DNA of 64,000 bases, from positions 248,001 through 312,000 of the forward strand of contig CAVPZS010000008.1 of the NCBI GenBank assembly GCA_963710275.1. The letters run 5' to 3'. Of the stretch, positions 40,571 through 49,916 are shown one piece after another. Source of the DNA: Rhodoblastus sp963710275 (GTDB lineage Bacteria; Pseudomonadota; Alphaproteobacteria; Rhizobiales; Beijerinckiaceae). The number at the start of each line of letters is the position of its first letter. The stretch's first letter is position 1. The notes under the pieces are model-generated. The model did not search any database, had not been told where the DNA came from, and saw nothing but the letters and a program-made list of their open reading frames with translations. The position numbers and the translations under genes were made by a program.

Positions 40571-41860
40571 TCACTCCGGCAATTTCGCGCCTTTGGTCTC
40601 GAGGGCGAAGGGAATGATGAGCAGGCCGAGCGCGAAGGCGATGGCCGTCAAGGCGATGGGCAGGCCGATCGCGCCCATGTGCAGGATCAGCGCCGCCAGG
40701 CCGAAATTCACGCCCGCGCCAATGAACCGCCCGATGGATGTGGTGAAGGCGAAGGCGGTCGCGCGCACCCGCGTCTCGTATTGTTCCGGCAGCCACAGGC
40801 TGAACACGGCGAAATTGCCGCCGAAAAATCCGAGGAAGAACAGGATCGCCATGAAGGGAACGAGCCCGTTGTCGAGATAGAAAGCCCAGCCGAAGGCAAG
40901 GGGTATCGTGACCATCATGCCGGCGAAATAAAGAGCCAAGGTCCGTTTGCGACCGAACCGCTCGGCGATGGCCGGCAGCACGACGCAGCCGAGGATGGTG
41001 CCGACCGAGAGGATCGCGGTGCCGATGGAGACGAGGCGCGGCGGATCGGCGATATGCGCCTTTTTCGCCAGCACGGTGATCGCGGCCGGCTCATACACCG
41101 CCGCCGCCCACAGGCCGACGATCGCCACCGTCAGCAGCGCCGCGTTGACCAGGGTGCGCCGGCGGTATTTCGCGGAGAAGATCTCGACCAGCGGATGGGA
41201 CTGCTTCATCTCGGATTCATGGGCCTTCCAGCGTGTTGTCTCCTTGACTTCCAACAGCGTGAACAGCGCCACCACTACCGGCGCCAGGCCGCAGAGGAAC
41301 ATCGCGCGCCAGCCGTAATGGTCGCCGACCGTGTAATTCAGCGCGGCGGCGACGAAAAAGCCGAAATAATAGCCGGTCTGCAGATAGCCCGCGCCCATCT
41401 TGCGGCGGTCTTCGGGCCAGGATTCGGCGACATAGGTCCCGGCCATCGCCCATTCCCCGCCAATGCCGATGCCGGCGAGGAAACGGAACAGGCCGAGTTG
41501 CCAGACATCCTGCGCCAGCGCCGCCGCGCCGGTGAAGACGGCGTAAAGCAGGATCGTGCCGGCCAGCGCCTTGCTGCGCCCGAAATGGTCGGCGATCGGC
41601 CCCCAGATGAAGGAAAAACCCCAGCCGAGGAGGAACAAGGCGAACAGGATGGAGCCGGTGAAGCCGATGTTGGCGGAGCTCGCCTCCATGCCGGATCTCG
41701 GCAGCAGTTCGGTCAGGGCCGGGGCGAGGACGATGGCGTAGATCACGCTGTCCATGCCGTCGAGCATCCAGCCGGCCCAGGCCGCCCAGAAGCCGATGAT
41801 CTGCTGCCGGTTCAGGCGCGTTTTTCCGCGCGCCGCGTCGAGCGGCGTGACCTGTGACAT
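40571..41860 (-). CDS. MFS transporter, metabolite:H+ symporter type
   Basis: 429 residues, twelve helices. The A-motif GPIADHFGRSKAL and the RFLAGIGIGGEWAMAGTYVAE stretch, plus NAALLTVAIVGLWAAAVYEP, match sialate/aromatic-acid-type H+ symporters. The WMLDGMDSVIYAIVLAPAL start has the Asp of the D-x-x-D-x-x motif typical of aromatic-acid carriers. The substrate is unknown. The stop is 21 bases from the convergent protease stop. Confidence 0.82.
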   Translation of the reverse strand: MSQVTPLDAARGKTRLNRQQIIGFWAAWAGWMLDGMDSVIYAIVLAPALTELLPRSGMEASSANIGFTGSILFALFLLGWGFSFIWGPIADHFGRSKALAGTILLYAVFTGAAALAQDVWQLGLFRFLAGIGIGGEWAMAGTYVAESWPEDRRKMGAGYLQTGYYFGFFVAAALNYTVGDHYGWRAMFLCGLAPVVVALFTLLEVKETTRWKAHESEMKQSHPLVEIFSAKYRRRTLVNAALLTVAIVGLWAAAVYEPAAITVLAKKAHIADPPRLVSIGTAILSVGTILGCVVLPAIAERFGRKRTLALYFAGMMVTIPLAFGWAFYLDNGLVPFMAILFFLGFFGGNFAVFSLWLPEQYETRVRATAFAFTTSIGRFIGAGVNFGLAALILHMGAIGLPIALTAIAFALGLLIIPFALETKGAKLPE

Positions 41861-42023
41861 TTCGTCTCCCCCGCGGCGTCTTTTTCAAGCTTTTTCGCTT
41901 TTGTGTCCGCTGCTTGCAGGATCGCGCCGAGGGTCGGGCTTGTCAAACCGGGGCGATCCCGAGTTTGACCGGACGAAAGCGCGGCGCTAGGCTCGCGCGT
42001 CGCGGAACTTATCCCTGTCGCTT

Positions 42024-42040
42024 TTTAGATTGAATCTAAA
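42024..42040. promoter_or_regulatory. ICE / Irr box upstream of rubrerythrin
   Basis: TTTAGATT-G-AATCTAAA is a perfect 8-bp inverted repeat with one central base, matching the outer halves TTTAGA...TCTAAA of the iron control element bound by Irr. It lies 80 bases before the rubrerythrin start, a usual promoter distance. irr itself is encoded in this window. The palindrome is seen; Irr binding is inferred. Confidence 0.72.
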
Positions 42041-42120
42041 CAGGACGCCGCTATTGTCATCGGCGCGACGCGGGACAAGCTCAAGATCGCGTCCGCAACC
42101 AGCAAAAGCAGGAGGATGTC

Positions 42121-42537
42121 TTGGCGCTCAAGGGCTCGAAAACCGAACAACACCTGAAGGACGCCTTTGCCGGCGAATCCCAGGCCAATCGCCGCTATCT
42201 CTATTTCGCCAACAAGGCGGACGTCGAAGGCTATGCGGACGTCGCCGCGCTGTTCCGCTCGACGGCGGAAGGCGAGACCGGCCACGCCCACGGCCATCTC
42301 GAATATCTCGAAGCCAGCGGCGATCCCGCCACCGGCCTGCCGATCGGCCCGACCAAGGACAATCTCGCCTCCGCCGTCGCGGGCGAGACCCACGAATATA
42401 CCGACATGTACCCGGGCATGGCCAAGGACGCCCGCGCGGAAGGTTTCGACGAAATCGCCGACTGGTTCGAGACCCTGGCCAAGGCGGAGCGCTCGCACGC
42501 CAACCGCTACCAGAAGGCGCTCAACGAGCTGGTCTGA
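42121..42537 (+). CDS. Rubrerythrin-family di-iron protein
   Basis: 138 residues of the erythrin di-iron four-helix fold without a rubredoxin domain. Metal ligands are visible as GESQANRRY, EGETGHAHGHLEYL, GETHEYTDMY and AERSHANRYQKAL (repeated E-x-x-H). Such proteins reduce hydrogen peroxide or store iron. It starts with TTG 42121 five bases after AGGAGG; the neighbouring ATG is out of frame. First gene of an operon with an Fe-S protein and DUF3501, preceded by an ICE, although a hairpin follows it. Confidence 0.9.
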   Translation: MALKGSKTEQHLKDAFAGESQANRRYLYFANKADVEGYADVAALFRSTAEGETGHAHGHLEYLEASGDPATGLPIGPTKDNLASAVAGETHEYTDMYPGMAKDARAEGFDEIADWFETLAKAERSHANRYQKALNELV

Positions 42538-42546
42538 TCCGTTTCC

Positions 42547-42574
42547 GCCGGCGCGGTTCCCCGCGCCGGCTTTT
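42547..42574 (+). terminator. Terminator or attenuator after rubrerythrin
   Basis: GCCGGCGCGG-TTCC-CCGCGCCGGC followed by TTTT. A 10-bp perfect stem between rubrerythrin and the Fe-S gene; partial read-through would give high rubrerythrin and low downstream expression. Confidence 0.8.
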
Positions 42575-42637
42575 CCCCCAAAAATCAAGAATTAGCATTC
42601 GGCGCCGTGATTGCGGGCCGAAGATGGAGGACGCCGC

Positions 42638-43979
42638 ATGGCCGAGCCTGTTCGCGAAGGCAATCTCGAGGCGCCGACGCGCCATCCGCTCGATTGGCGA
42701 AATCCCGGATTTCTACAACGAGGAATCGCTGTTCAAGGAAATGGAGCGGGTCTTCGACATCTGCCACGGCTGCCGCCGCTGCGTCAGCCTGTGCCAGTCC
42801 TTTCCGACCCTGTTCGATCTGGTCGACAACTCGGAAAGCCTGGAGGTCGACGGCGTCGCCAAGGCCGATTACGCCAAGGTGGTCGACCAGTGCTATCTCT
42901 GCGACCTCTGCTACATGACCAAATGCCCCTATGTGCCGCCGCACGACTGGGACCTGGACTTCCCGCACCTGATGCTGCGCGCCAAGGCGGTCGCCTATCA
43001 AAAGGGCGAGACCAAGCTGCGCGACAAGATCCTGACCAGCACCGACGCCATGGGCGCGGCGCTCGCCAACCCGGTGCTCGCGCCGGCGGTCAATTTCGTC
43101 AACAAGGTCGCGCTCGCGCGCAAGGCGCTGCAAAGCGTCGCGGGCATCCACGCCGACGCCTGGCTGCCGGAATACGCCAGCACGCCGCTGCGCGCGCCGG
43201 CTGGCGGTCTGCCGATTGACGGCGCGGCCGAACCGGCCGGACGCACCAAAGGCAAGGTGGCGCTGTTCGCCACCTGCTACATCAACCGCAACGAGCCGGG
43301 TCCGGGCGAGGACCTCGTCGCCGTCTACCAGCACAACGGCATACCCGTGATGCTGACGCCGAAGGAAAAATGCTGCGGCATGCCCAAGCTGGAGCTGGGC
43401 GACCTCGAAGCGGTCCGAGCGCGCCAAGGAGTTCAATATTCCCGTGCTGGCGAAGCTGGTGGACGAGGGTTTGACCTGACCGCGCTGGTGCCGTCCTGCG
43501 TGCTGATGTTCAAGCAGGAACTGCCGCTGATGTTTCCCGACGACGCGGACGTGCTGAAGGTGAAGAACGGCCTTTTTCGACCCGTTCGAATATCTCATCC
43601 TGCGCCACAGGAAGGCAAGCTGAAAACCGATTTCAAACAGGGGCTTGGAAAGGTTTCCTACCACGCCGCCTGTCATCAGCGGGTGCAGAACATCGGGCCG
43701 AAGACCAGGGAGTTGCTGTCGCTTGATTCCCGACACGAAGGTCGACATGATCGAGCGCTGCTCCGGCCACGACGGAACCTATGCGATCAAGGCGGAATTT
43801 CACGAGTCTGGCGATGAAGATCGTCAAGCCGGTGGCGGCGCGCGTCGAACACGGCCAAGCCCGACCATTTCGGCTCGGATTGCGCGATGGCCGGCCATCA
43901 CATCGGCTGCGCCGGCGCAAGGCGCAGTGGCGAGCCGGAGCATCCGATATCGCTGATCCGCATGGCCTATGGAGTGTGA
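42638..43979 (+). CDS. (Fe-S)-binding heterodisulfide-reductase-like protein (many frame breaks)
   Basis: Corrected product of about 445 residues. The N-terminus has two [4Fe-4S] motifs, CHGCRRCVSLCQSFP and CYLCDLCYMTKCPYVPP; the C-terminal half has two CCG-type domains (FATCYINRN, KEKCCGMPKLELG; YHAACHQRVQNIG, ERCSGHDGTY), as in GlpC/HdrD subunits. ATG 42638 has GGAGG upstream. At least eight single-base problems occur: extra bases near 42707, 43412, 43573, 43721, 43814 and 43848 and missing bases near 43467 and 43612. The density is far above that in the rest of the window. Probably an electron-transfer partner of rubrerythrin. Confidence 0.75.
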
Positions 43980-43981
43980 CC

Positions 43982-44561
43982 GTGCTGAACCGCGAAGACC
44001 TCTACAATCTCGAAACCTATCATCGCCTGCGCCCGGAATTCCGCGCCAGGGTGATCGCGCACAAGAAGCTGCGCAAGGTCGGTGCTCGGGCCTCACGCCT
44101 CGCTGCATTTCGAGGACCGGCTGACCATGCACTACCAGATGCAGGAGATGATCCGGCTGGAGCGCATGTACGAGCCGGAACTGATCCAGCAGGAGCTCGA
44201 CGTCTACAATCCGCTGATCCCCGACGGCGCCAACTGGAAGGCGACGCTGATGATCGAATATCCCGACGCCGAGGAGCGCAAGGAGGCGCTGGAAAAACTG
44301 CATCGGCTTCGAGCAGGCGGTGTGGATGCAGGTCGGCGAAATGCGCCCAGATCAGCCCCGTCGCCAATGAGGATCTCGACCGGACCACGGGGCAAGAAAA
44401 CCTCCGCCGTGCATTTCCTGCGCTTCGAACTGACGCCCGAAATGGTGGCGGCGGTCAAGGCCGGCGCGCCGATCCTGGCCGGCGTCGATCATCCGCATTA
44501 TGCCGCCAGGGTCGCCCTGTCCCAGGAAACAAGGGATTCGCTGGCGAGGGATTTAAGATAG
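43982..44561 (+). CDS. DUF3501 family protein (four apparent frameshifts)
   Basis: Starts GTG two bases after the Fe-S gene stop: MLNREDLYNLETYHRLRPEF, then LGPHASLHFEDRLTMHYQMQ, EMIRLERMYEPELIQQELDV, GFEQAVWMQVGEM and HFLRFELTPEMVAAVKAGAP. Extra single bases near 44083, 44302, 44347 and 44391 explain the frame changes; the corrected length is about 191 residues. DUF3501 has no known reaction, but the family is encoded with rubrerythrin and an Fe-S protein in other Alphaproteobacteria. Convergent with draG, ten bases apart. Confidence 0.72.
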
Positions 44562-44571
44562 ATCCACGCGC

Positions 44572-45464
44572 TCATTCGGGCATATCCCGGTCGGCCAGCG
44601 CCAATAAGCCGGGAACCTGGTCCCGGATTTCCGCGACGGCCTCGCGATCAAGCTTTTCCAGCCATTCGCGCGGCAGGCCGGCGAGGCCGTAGCGGGCGCC
44701 CGCGAGCATGCCGGCCAGCGCGCCGGTGGTGTCGGCGTCGCCGCCCAGGTTGACGACCCGGACCAGGCAATCGGCAAAACTGTCGGTGGTGAAGAAGCCA
44801 TGCAGCACCGTCTGCATGGTGTCGACGATATAGGCCGAGGACAGGCCGCGATACGGGACAAAATTGAAGACGGGATGCTGTTCGACCAGCGCCCGCGCGA
44901 GCTTTTCCGCCGCCTCCTGCCCTCGCCCGCCATCAGCGCCTGGGTCATCCGCACCAGCGCCACGGAAGCGGCGTCGGACAGCGGATGATGATGGGTGACA
45001 TGGCCCTGCCCGATCGTCCACTCGACCAGCCGATCCGGGCGCCGAGGGTCGCCAGCGCCAGTGGCGCGACACGCATGGCGGCGCCATTGCCGGCGTCGCC
45101 GTCGGAAAAGGCGCCGCTGGTCGTGCCGTTCAGCATGTAGCGGCGGATGCCGCGCCGGCAGGTATTGCCGACATCGGGCGGATTGCCGCGCAGCCAGAGC
45201 ACGAATTCGTCGCAGACGTCGCGCGCGTCGAAATCCTGCCGCCGGATCAGCGAGCGTCCCAGCGCCAGCGCCATCTGCGTGTCGTCGGTGACCGCGCCCG
45301 GCTTCAATTTCAGCCAGCCGCCGCCGATCATGGTCCGGTGCACGCCATAGGTCTGCGGCGATCTCGCCGGCAGTCATGAACTCGACCGTCGCGCCCAGCG
45401 CGTCGCCGATCGCCAGGCCGAGGAAGGCCGCGAGCGCGCGATCCTGAATGGCCGCCGCGCTCAC
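44572..45464 (-). CDS. draG: ADP-ribosyl-dinitrogenase reductase glycohydrolase DraG (frame breaks)
   Basis: Removes ADP-ribose from nitrogenase Fe protein, restoring activity. Visible blocks: AFLGLAIGDALGATVEFMT (start of ADP-ribosylglycohydrolases), GAVTDDTQMALALGRSLI (metal-binding T-D-D-T), GNGAAMRVAPLAL, VTHHHPLSDAA, and VVNLGGDADTTGALAGMLAGA (second metal site). Three frame changes are needed near 45366, 45030 and 44925. GTG 45464 overlaps the draT stop, so the pair is translationally coupled. The corrected length of about 297 residues is normal. In diazotrophs DraG is sequestered at the membrane by GlnK-AmtB when ammonium rises. Confidence 0.85.
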
Positions 45465-46296
45465 AGGCAGCTCGCCCGCGCGGAAAAATCGCCGCCGATC
45501 AGCAGGAATTCGCCCTCGCCCTTGAGCGGATGCGAGGGCAGCAGGTCGTTGAAGAAGACGATCTTGGCCACCGGCGCGCGGATGGTGAGGATGGTGTCGC
45601 CGAAACAGCCGGCGACTTCGCGGTCGCAGCTGAAGGAAACGAGGTTGTTGAGGCGGATGCGCAGCTGGTCGCGCTCGCGCTCGCAGACGAGATGGTCCTC
45701 CAGCGCATTGACGCCGCGATGCAGCGTCATATGAGCTTTGTCCCGGCGCGAAAAATGTCGCCAGCGCCCATTGGCTGAATTCGAACAGCAGGTCGAGCTG
45801 GGTCAGGATCGAGTTGTTATGGAAGCGGCTTGACATTTTCTCTTCGACATAGCTCGTCCAGACCTCGCTGGAGATGCGCCGGATCGGCCGCTTGTGGAAG
45901 GTCGGCAGCAGGCCGAAGCGGCTTTCCGCCCAGCCCTTCATCACCGCGCCCTCCGGCGCCGTTGCTGTCGAACCCCCAGCCGCGGATGAGCTTCAGGTAG
46001 GACGAGCGGAAGCGGCGCGGTTTTCCCGGCGGCGGCTCCTCCTTCTGCTCCGGATCGATGCCGAACATGGCGTTCATGTAGAGCGTGAAGGCCTGCGCCG
46101 CCTCGGGCAGGCTTTCCGCCTCGGCGAGCATGTCGAACAGCGGGCGGTTGAATTCCCGAACGCCCGAAATCCTGAGGGGCATGGGCTCGTCGTTGAAGTC
46201 GCGGCTGGCCAGAAATTCCGTCGGCAAGCCCACGAGATTGGTCGAATGCCCGATCCAGGGCTGGCCAGCCAAGCTTCCCGTCACCTCGCGCCCCAT
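45461..46296 (-). CDS. draT: NAD+-dinitrogenase-reductase ADP-ribosyltransferase DraT (two frameshifts)
   Basis: Inactivates nitrogenase Fe protein by ADP-ribosylation of an arginine. Family signatures in order: GHSTNLVGLPTEFLASRDFN, SGVREFNRPLFDML, RSSYLKLIRGWGFDSNGAEG, MKGWAESRFGLLPTFHK, SRFHNNSILTQLDLLFEFSQ, TLHRGVN, LNNLVSFSCDREVAGCFGD and HPLKGEGEFLLIGGDF. Extra bases near 45959 and 45731 split the frame. The corrected length of about 277 residues fits. ATG 46296 is the likely start but has a weak ribosome site. No nif genes lie in the window, so the pair regulates a nitrogenase encoded elsewhere. Confidence 0.87.
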
Positions 46297-46489
46297 CCGT
46301 TTCGCCGCGCAACCATCGTTAAAGGAGAGCAACAGGAAAGCCAATGCCAGGCCGGGGTAGGCGTGGCCGTCACATTGTGAAATGATAAGGCCTGCTATCA
46401 AGCGAACCCAAACCGAGACTCACCGCTCACCCGGCCCATTGACAAGCGGAGCTTTCTTCTCCTGTCCGCTTGAATAAAAGAGGATATCC

Positions 46490-47290
46490 ATGACCAAGCA
46501 CTTGATGTTCAGGACCGTCGCCGCCGCGTCTTTCTGCTCGCTGATCGCCATTGGCGGCGAGGCGCGCGCGGCGCAATGCGGCAACAGCGCCGCCGGTTTC
46601 GAGACCTGGAAGGAGCAATTCGCCTCCGAGGCGCGGGGCCGCGTCGGTCAAACCGCGATCTCGGCGCTGATGAGCACCCATTACGCCCAGGCGACCATCA
46701 ACGCCGACCGTGGCCAGAAGAGCTTTCACCTCTCGCTTCCCGCCTTCCTCGCCAAGCGAGGCGGACCGGTCATCGCCTCGCGCGGCAAGGCGCTGAAGCG
46801 TTCCAATGCGGCGCTGTTCGCGTCCATCGAGCAGCGCTATGGCGTGCCGCCGGGCCCGCTGCTGGCGATCTGGGGCATGGAGACCGGTTTCGGCAGCCAG
46901 CATGGCAACCAGAACATGCTGTCCTCCATCGCCACGCTCGCCTATGACTGCCGCCGTACCGAGTATTTCACCGACCAGCTCAACGCGGCGCTGAAACTGG
47001 TCGATCGCGGCGTCTTCACCGCCTCGACGCAGGGCTCGATGCATGGCGAGGTCGGCCAGACCCAGTTCATGCCCAAGACCGTGCTTGAGTATCAGGCCGG
47101 CGGCAGCCTGGAGACCCCGCAGGGCGCCTTGATGTCCACGGCCAACTACCTGCACGCCCACGGCTGGCGCGCCGGCGCCGGCTATCAGCCCGGCGAGCCC
47201 AATTTCGCCGCGATCCAGGAATGGAACGCCGCCACCGTCTACCAGGAGGCGATCGCGCAGATCGGCAAGCAGATCGACGGCGGCGAATAA
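46490..47290 (+). CDS. Lytic murein transglycosylase (MltB-like)
   Basis: 266 residues with a signal peptide (FRTVAAASFCSLIAIGGEARA). The SLT_2/MltB core shows GFETWKEQF, QRYGVPPGPLLAIWGMETGF with the catalytic Glu, QNMLSSIATLAYDCRR, and GQTQFMPKTVLEY. It cleaves peptidoglycan glycan strands to anhydro-muropeptides in the periplasm. There is no lipobox, so it is soluble or only loosely attached. It lacks a C-terminal peptidoglycan-binding domain. Confidence 0.87.
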   Translation: MTKHLMFRTVAAASFCSLIAIGGEARAAQCGNSAAGFETWKEQFASEARGRVGQTAISALMSTHYAQATINADRGQKSFHLSLPAFLAKRGGPVIASRGKALKRSNAALFASIEQRYGVPPGPLLAIWGMETGFGSQHGNQNMLSSIATLAYDCRRTEYFTDQLNAALKLVDRGVFTASTQGSMHGEVGQTQFMPKTVLEYQAGGSLETPQGALMSTANYLHAHGWRAGAGYQPGEPNFAAIQEWNAATVYQEAIAQIGKQIDGGE

Positions 47291-47355
47291 AGACGCCGTG
47301 GGAAAAGTTGGCGGCGCCACTGCGCGCCGCCAAGGACATTGCCCTTACATCGCCC

Positions 47356-48780
47356 TCAGGCCTGCTGGCGCCGGGCGAGCGTGAAGATGTCGATTTCGAG
47401 CTCCCGCGCGGTCTCGCAGGGGTCGAGGCGCAGCCAGGCCTCGCCGTCCGTCCAGCGCACGAATTTCCTGCCGTGGCGCTCGATCTCATGAAAACCGCGC
47501 AGCAGCCGCGGATCGCGCATCAGGATACGGACGCCGTCGAGGCGGATCGCGGTGACCAGCGCGCCGCGGCGGCGCGGGTCGCCAACTCCGTCAACGGCGT
47601 CGCAAAGCAGGCGCAGGCTGGTGACGCCGGGCTCGACGCGGAAGCGGCTCGTTCCCGAACCGTCGATCCGCACGCTCTGCACGCGCGGCGCGGCGTCGCG
47701 GCGCGCGGCCAGGGCGGCGCGGAGGCGCTCGAGTTCCGGGCCGTCCTCGAGCAGCGGCGCGCAGGCGCGCGCGCTCCAGGCCTCGCGGGCGGTCATCGCG
47801 AAATTCGGATGCAGGTCGGCGACCGGCGCGTTCTGGAACATGCCGCGATTGCCGGTGTCGAGATAGCTTTCGCAGGGCAGCCCTTCCGCCAGGATGATGT
47901 CGTGGGTGTAGAGCTCGACATGCCAGTAGCGTACGCTTTCGCACGGCGCGGGCGCGATCTCCCGGTCATCGACCAGATGGCGGATGGGGATCAGGCGGCC
48001 CTCGACCAGCACGGCATGATCGGGGCTGAGAAAGAGATCGCGCGCCGGCAGGTTGTCGCCCAGCGCGCCGGCGGCGACGCGGATCGGCGTGGCGGTCTTG
48101 GGCGCGGCGTGCCGGGCGAAAACGACATCGCGATAGCCCATCCAGCGGATCGGCCGGGCCTCGCCGGAGGCCGTGAGCACGAGATCGTCGGCTTGCAAGG
48201 TTTCGACCTTCACCTCGCCGGAGGGCGTCGCGATCAGCGCGCCAGAACAGACGCAGGCGGTGACGGTTTCGGTGAAGGGGGACGACGTGTCGGGATCACT
48301 GTCGAAGACATTGCCCGGCAGTCCCGTAAAAGCATTGTTGCCTGTCGGATCGTCCAGTGTGAGCATGATATTGAGCGTCGAGGGCGGTGACGCGCCGTTG
48401 AGCTGGACGAGCAGGCCTTGAAGAACGGTCTGCAAATCGTTTGCCGGCGCCGCAGAAAACGCCGGGCGAATTCGGTGTGGCTGTGGCCAAGCCGGTGGTG
48501 TCGACGATCATGGCGCCGGCGGGCAAGCTCGCAATGGCGACGGTAATCGTGATCGGGAACGATGTCGAAATTAGTCGCTCACTACAGCCGCCGAGGGAAA
48601 CAGTTGGACGGCTGTCTGCTCGGGATTCAGCGTCGCCGTCGATGGAATGCCCGAGATCACGACGCCTGTTACGCCCCCGATCTTGGCGAGACTGACGCGC
48701 TTGGGCGCGCGCCCCGGATTATGGACAAATCCCGCCAGCACGGCGGTCGACAAGCGCGAGCGCACGGAAACAAACTGCAT
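47356..48780 (-). CDS. Hint-domain protein (two frame breaks)
   Basis: The C-terminal 300 residues contain a Hint (hedgehog/intein-type, Hint_2) domain: ACVCSGALIATPSGEVKVE with the N-terminal Cys, LQADDLVLTASGEARPIRWMGYRDV, and LSPDHAVLVEGRLIPIRHL with the block-B-like His. The N-terminal 150 residues (MQFVSVRSRLSTAVLAGFVH, IPSTATLNPEQTAVQLFPSA, FPITITVAIASLPAGAM) look like an extracellular beta-rich region. The frame is broken near 48567 (one base short) and 48463 (one extra). Such Hint proteins may self-cleave, but the splice-site residues for full splicing are not evident. It diverges from a HExxH protein with a repeat-rich promoter between. Confidence 0.68.
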
Positions 48781-48817
48781 CGGAAATCCTTTAAGAAACG
48801 CGATCGAAGGCTATGAC

Positions 48818-48867
48818 TCTACGTAATCCCCGCAAACAACGATACTACGTAGTTTCCACAGTACGTG
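48818..48867. promoter_or_regulatory. Three TACGTR repeats between divergent genes
   Basis: TACGTA at 48820 and 48846 and TACGTG at 48862; the middle one extends to the 10-bp perfect palindrome ACTACGTAGT (48844-48853). Spacings are 26 and 16 bases. All lie in the 100-base gap between the Hint and HExxH genes, suggesting a shared operator. Confidence 0.4.
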
Positions 48868-48880
48868 GTAAAAGGGCGTC

Positions 48881-49900
48881 ATGATCTTGCCGCTTGCCGC
48901 CGGCCCTGAGCCGGCCTCCTGCTTTGTTCCCGACGGCGCGCGGGCGCGGGCGCTCGGCCAAAAAGTCTGCGCCAGCTTTGCCGACAGTCTGGCGCTGGTC
49001 CTTGACGCTTGCGGCGACGTGATCGCGGTCGACGCCGACGCAGCCAGAACCGTCGTCGCGGCGATGCGGCGGGGCGACGCCAGCCCGGCCCTGTTCGCCG
49101 CCTATGCCGAACTGGTCGACGCCATCCATGCCGACGAGGACGCGCGGGCGCGGCGGCTGGTCACGCGATTGCTGGATGCGGGCCGAAACCCGCCGCCCGC
49201 GCTCCGGGTGGCGACGCTGGATGACGCGCTGCTGGGCGAAGGCGCATCGGAGCTTTACATTCGCTGCCTCAACGACGACAGGGCGACGCCGGTCGCCATC
49301 GGCCCCGTCGACGCCGTGGAATTGGCGCGCGGCCGCGCCCTGGTGGAGGACGCGGTTGATTTGATCGCCCGCGCGGCGCCGGAACTGGCCGGCGAACTCG
49401 ACGTGCTGGCGCGGCAGGTGGTTCTGGTCGACAGCCCGCGCGGAGGCGGCCGGTTTCGCGGCGCCTCCTCCTTCTATCTTTGGGGGGCGGTGGAGCTGAA
49501 CCTCCCGCAATTGCGTGACCGGCTGGAAATGGCCGAATCCCTGGTTCACGAAGCGGCGCATTCGCTCCTGTTCGGCGCGACCCTCGGCGCGCCGCTCACC
49601 GCTAACGACCCTTCCGAACGCTATCCCTCGCCCCTGCGCGCCGATCCCCGGCCGATGGAGGGATTAGTCCACGCCAGTTTCGTCCTGGCGCGCATGGCCT
49701 GGCTGCAAGACCGGCTGCTCGCGGGCGGTTTTCTGGATGGCGACGAACGCGCGGCCAGCGCGGCGGCGCTCGCCCGCGACATGGCGCATTACGCACAAAG
49801 CCGGGAGACCATCCGCCGCCACGCGCGATTCACCGAGGCCGGAGCCGCCCTGTGGGAAGGCGGACAGAAATGGATGTCGGTCAGATCGGCGCCCGTCTGA
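48881..49900 (+). CDS. HExxH-motif protein (possible peptide hydroxylase)
   Basis: 339 residues. The central AESLVHEAAHSLLFGATLGA holds H-E-A-A-H, and SSFYLWGAVELNLPQLRDRL precedes it; downstream PRPMEGLVHASFVLARMAWL has a further His and Glu. This layout resembles the HEXXH-motif domain family found in peptide-modification contexts, some members of which are now described as 2-oxoglutarate-dependent peptide hydroxylases rather than proteases. No precursor peptide is recognised beside it. ATG 48881 follows AAAGGG. A zinc peptidase is the alternative. Confidence 0.5.
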   Translation: MILPLAAGPEPASCFVPDGARARALGQKVCASFADSLALVLDACGDVIAVDADAARTVVAAMRRGDASPALFAAYAELVDAIHADEDARARRLVTRLLDAGRNPPPALRVATLDDALLGEGASELYIRCLNDDRATPVAIGPVDAVELARGRALVEDAVDLIARAAPELAGELDVLARQVVLVDSPRGGGRFRGASSFYLWGAVELNLPQLRDRLEMAESLVHEAAHSLLFGATLGAPLTANDPSERYPSPLRADPRPMEGLVHASFVLARMAWLQDRLLAGGFLDGDERAASAAALARDMAHYAQSRETIRRHARFTEAGAALWEGGQKWMSVRSAPV

Positions 49901-49916
49901 ACGGCGCGGAACTGTA

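Noticed and set aside
40679..41857. 392-residue plus-strand frame opposite the MFS gene
   Set aside because: Antisense shadow of a clear membrane transporter.
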